From contig NGUZ01000003.1 of assembly GCA_002154655.1 (NCBI GenBank), positions 1-64,000 on the forward strand: a stretch of DNA of 64,000 bases, in the 5' to 3' direction. The translations under genes and the position numbers were made by a program. The stretch is from Corynebacterium kefirresidentii. Its GTDB lineage: Bacteria; Actinomycetota; Actinomycetes; Mycobacteriales; Mycobacteriaceae. The notes under the pieces were generated by a model that was not told the origin of the DNA, did no database searches, and worked only from the letters and a program-made list of their open reading frames with translations. Each line of letters starts with the position of its first letter. The stretch's first letter is position 1. This document shows, in pieces, positions 61,699 through 64,000 of this stretch.

Positions 61699-64000
61699 CG
61701 TGAGCACATCGAATATCTTCGGCCCCAATGCGTGGCTGATAGACGAGCAGTTCCAGCAGTACTCCAAGGACCCGAGCTCCGTAGATAAGGAGTGGCGCGA
61801 CTACTTCGAGGCAAACGGCGCGCCTAAGTCTAAGGCCCCAGCCAAGGAGGCCGCGAAGCCGTCTAAGCCAGCCGCGAAGAAGACTGAGGGTACTACTACC
61901 GCCCGCAAGCAGGAGGTCCGCGAAACCAACGTGGATAAGTCCGTGTCCAAGGCACAGGAGAAGTCCGCTAAGGCACAGCAGTCCGTGAAGAAGTCTGAAT
62001 CCCCGCTGGACCATATTGCGGACTACAAGGGCGGCGAAGAGCGCCAGCTCAAGGGAATGTTCAAGGCCATTGCTAAGAACATGGAAGAGTCCCTGGAGAT
62101 TCCTACCGCTACCACCGTGCGCGATATGCCGGTCAAGCTCATGTGGGAAAACCGCTCCATGATCAATGACCACCTCAAGCGCACCCGCGGTGGCAAGATC
62201 TCCTTTACCCACATCATCGGCTACGCCATGGTCAAGGCCGTGCAGCTGCACCCAGATATGAACGTGCGCTACGAGTTCAAGGATGGCAAGCCTTTTGTCA
62301 TCCAGCCCGAGCACATCAACCTGGGCCTAGCCATTGACCTCCCGCAGAAGGACGGCTCCCGCGCGCTGGTCGTTGCCGCCATTAAGGAGTGCGAGACCAA
62401 GTCCTTCTCCGAGTTTGTTGCGGCATATGAGGACATTGTTACCCGTTCCCGCAAGAACAAGCTCACCATGGATGACTTCTCTGGTGTGACCATTAACCTC
62501 ACCAACCCGGGCGGCATCGGCACCCGCCACTCCATCGCCCGCCTGACTAAGGGCGCGGGCTCCATCATCGGCGTGGGCTCTATGGATTACCCGGCCGAGT
62601 TCGCCGGTGCTTCCGCAGATCGCTTGGCTGACCTAGGCGTAGGCCGCCTGGTTACCTTGACCTCCACCTATGACCACCGCGTTATCCAGGGTGCAGAGTC
62701 CGGCGAATTCTTGCGCACCATTGGCCAGCTGCTTGTCGACGGCGCGTTCTGGGACGACCTCTTCTCCTCCATGGGCGTGCCTTATGAGCCATTCCGTTGG
62801 GCACAGGACGTGCCGAACTCCGGCGTGGACAAGAACACCCGCGTCATGCAGCTCATCGAGTCCTACCGCTCCCGCGGCCACCTGCTGGCCGATACCAACC
62901 CGCTGGGCTGGGTACAGCCGGGCCTGCCTAACCCGGATCACCGCGACCTCGACATTGCGACCCACGGCCTCACCATTTGGGATCTGGACCGCACCTTCAA
63001 CGTCGGTGGCTTTGGCGGCAAGGAGCAGATGACTCTGCGCGAGGTGCTGTCCCGCCTGCGCGCCGCCTATACCTTGAAGGTCGGCTCCGAGTACACCCAC
63101 ATCTTGGACCGTGATGAGCGCAGCTGGCTGCAGGACCGCCTCGAGGCTGGCATGCCTAAGCCCACCAATGCGGAGCAGAAGTACATCCTGCAGAAGGTTA
63201 ATGCCGCCGAGGCATTCGAGAACTTCTTGCAGACCAAGTATGTAGGCCAGAAGCGCTTCTCCCTCGAGGGCGCTGAGACCCTCATCCCGCTGCTGGATTC
63301 CATCATCGATACCGCTGCCGGCCAGGATTTGGACGAGGTCGTCATCGGCATGCCGCACCGCGGCCGCCTGAACGTCCTGTTCAACATCGTGGGCAAGCCG
63401 CTGGCCGATATCTTCGGCGAGTTCGACGGCAACTACAAGGGCGGCCAGCTCGGCGGCTCCGGCGACGTTAAGTACCACTTGGGTTCCGAGGGCCACCACC
63501 TCCAGATGTTCGGCGATGGCGAAATCAAGGTCACCCTTGCCGCCAACCCGTCCCACCTCGAGGCCGTGGACCCAGTCATGGAAGGCATCGCGCGCGCTAA
63601 GCAGGACATTTTGGACAAGGGCCCAGAGGGCCACACCGTTGTTCCGGTCATGCTCCACGGCGATGCATCCTTCACCGGCCTGGGCATCGTCCAGGAGACC
63701 ATCAACCTGTCCCAGCTGCGCGGTTATACCAACGGCGGCACCGTCCACATCGTGGTTAATAACCAGGTGGGCTTCACCACTACCCCGGATTCCGGCCGTT
63801 CCACCCACTACGCCACCGACTTGGCCAAGGGCTTCGACTGCCCGGTCTTCCACGTCAATGGCGACGACCCAGAGGCTGTTGTTTGGGTGGGCCAGATGGC
63901 TGCCGAGTACCGCCGCCAGTTTGGCAAGGATGTCTTCATCGACCTCATGGTCTACCGCCTGCGCGGTCACAATGAGGCCGATGACCCATCCATGACCCAG
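61699..64000 (+). CDS. odhA: Multifunctional 2-oxoglutarate dehydrogenase OdhA (E2-E1 fusion), 3'-truncated
   Basis: 767 codons visible; the frame runs past the right edge. Starts with GTG at 61699 (VSTSNIFGPNAWLIDEQFQQ), which aligns with corynebacterial OdhA; an in-frame ATG at 61681 is an alternative. After a short N-terminal region and an Ala/Lys-rich linker comes an E2 acyltransferase domain (DHIADYKGGEERQLKGMF, with TYDHRVIQGAESG catalytic motif). The thiamine-diphosphate E1 domain follows (EVVIGMPHRGRLNVL, MLHGDASFTGLGIV, VVNNQVGFTT, YRLRGHNEADDPS). In C. glutamicum it works with DLD and the pyruvate dehydrogenase E2 and is controlled by OdhI (family knowledge). Confidence 0.96.

Noticed and set aside
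62633..63970. 445-codon minus-strand open frame inside odhA
   Set aside because: It is antisense to strongly conserved OdhA domains and has no recognisable protein features.

Overview
The window reads as a chromosomal segment of a Corynebacterium. The main evidence is the gene order argS-lysA-hom-thrB followed by an ArnR-like regulator, as I recall it from C. glutamicum. Two further points agree: a corynebacterial/mycobacterial-type OdhA that fuses an E2 acyltransferase domain to an E1 domain, and a hut cluster with an IclR regulator and a HutR-type operator. Most of the window looks GC-rich. The stretch from about 50.0 to 55.1 kb is visibly richer in A and T and carries the most accessory-looking genes. 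The species cannot be fixed from the sequence alone; no rRNA and only one tRNA, tRNA-Arg(CCG), is present.

Layout. 0-9.5 kb: molybdenum cofactor genes (moeA partial, moaC, mobA), then a nitrite/nitric-oxide module on the minus strand (copper nitrite reductase with an extra N-terminal cupredoxin domain plus two His-rich NnrS-like membrane proteins) divergent from a DUF2249 gene, modA, a ModB-ModC fusion and an ArnR-like putative iron-sulfur regulator. 9.5-14.9 kb: threonine/lysine genes thrB, hom, lysA and argS, all on the minus strand. 15.1-19.9 kb: the lactate-oxidation operon lutABC, a secreted tripeptidyl-aminopeptidase-type hydrolase with a long stem over its start codon, and tRNA-Arg. 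19.9-23.7 kb: a TipAS-type MerR regulator, an ABC-2 exporter operon and a small membrane protein. 23.8-32.2 kb: a tightly packed six-gene minus-strand cluster (SNF2 helicase, SWIM protein, SbcD-like nuclease, SbcC/Rad50-like ATPase, MarR regulator, 99-residue unknown). 32.3-39.2 kb: putP, two HNH nucleases, a DEAD-box RNA helicase and unknown proteins. 39.2-49.9 kb: histidine utilisation (hutI, hutU, hutH, IclR regulator, permease, hutG, a YjiH-type membrane protein) interrupted by an SGNH lipoprotein and a flavin reductase. 50-55.1 kb: MutT-type Nudix hydrolase, a 1040-residue PLD-helicase-DUF3427 protein and an Nramp-like transporter that lacks the metal-binding motifs. 55.1-64 kb: MFS exporter, unknown proteins, a solitary ECF S-component-like membrane protein, an acidic protein, a type-B carboxylesterase, an EcsC-like protein and the 5' part of odhA.

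How the genes work together. The left end couples molybdate uptake and cofactor synthesis with copper-dependent nitrite reduction and NO handling under a likely NO/oxygen-sensing regulator, although no nitrate reductase genes lie inside the window. lutABC would feed lactate-derived pyruvate to central metabolism, and odhA is the entry to the 2-oxoglutarate step. The hut genes degrade histidine to glutamate. Two candidate genome-maintenance or defence units stand out: the SNF2/SWIM/SbcD/SbcC cluster and the MutT/PLD-helicase pair. No insertion sequence, integrase, prophage gene, CRISPR array or rRNA was seen, and no stretch longer than 300 bases lacks a gene.
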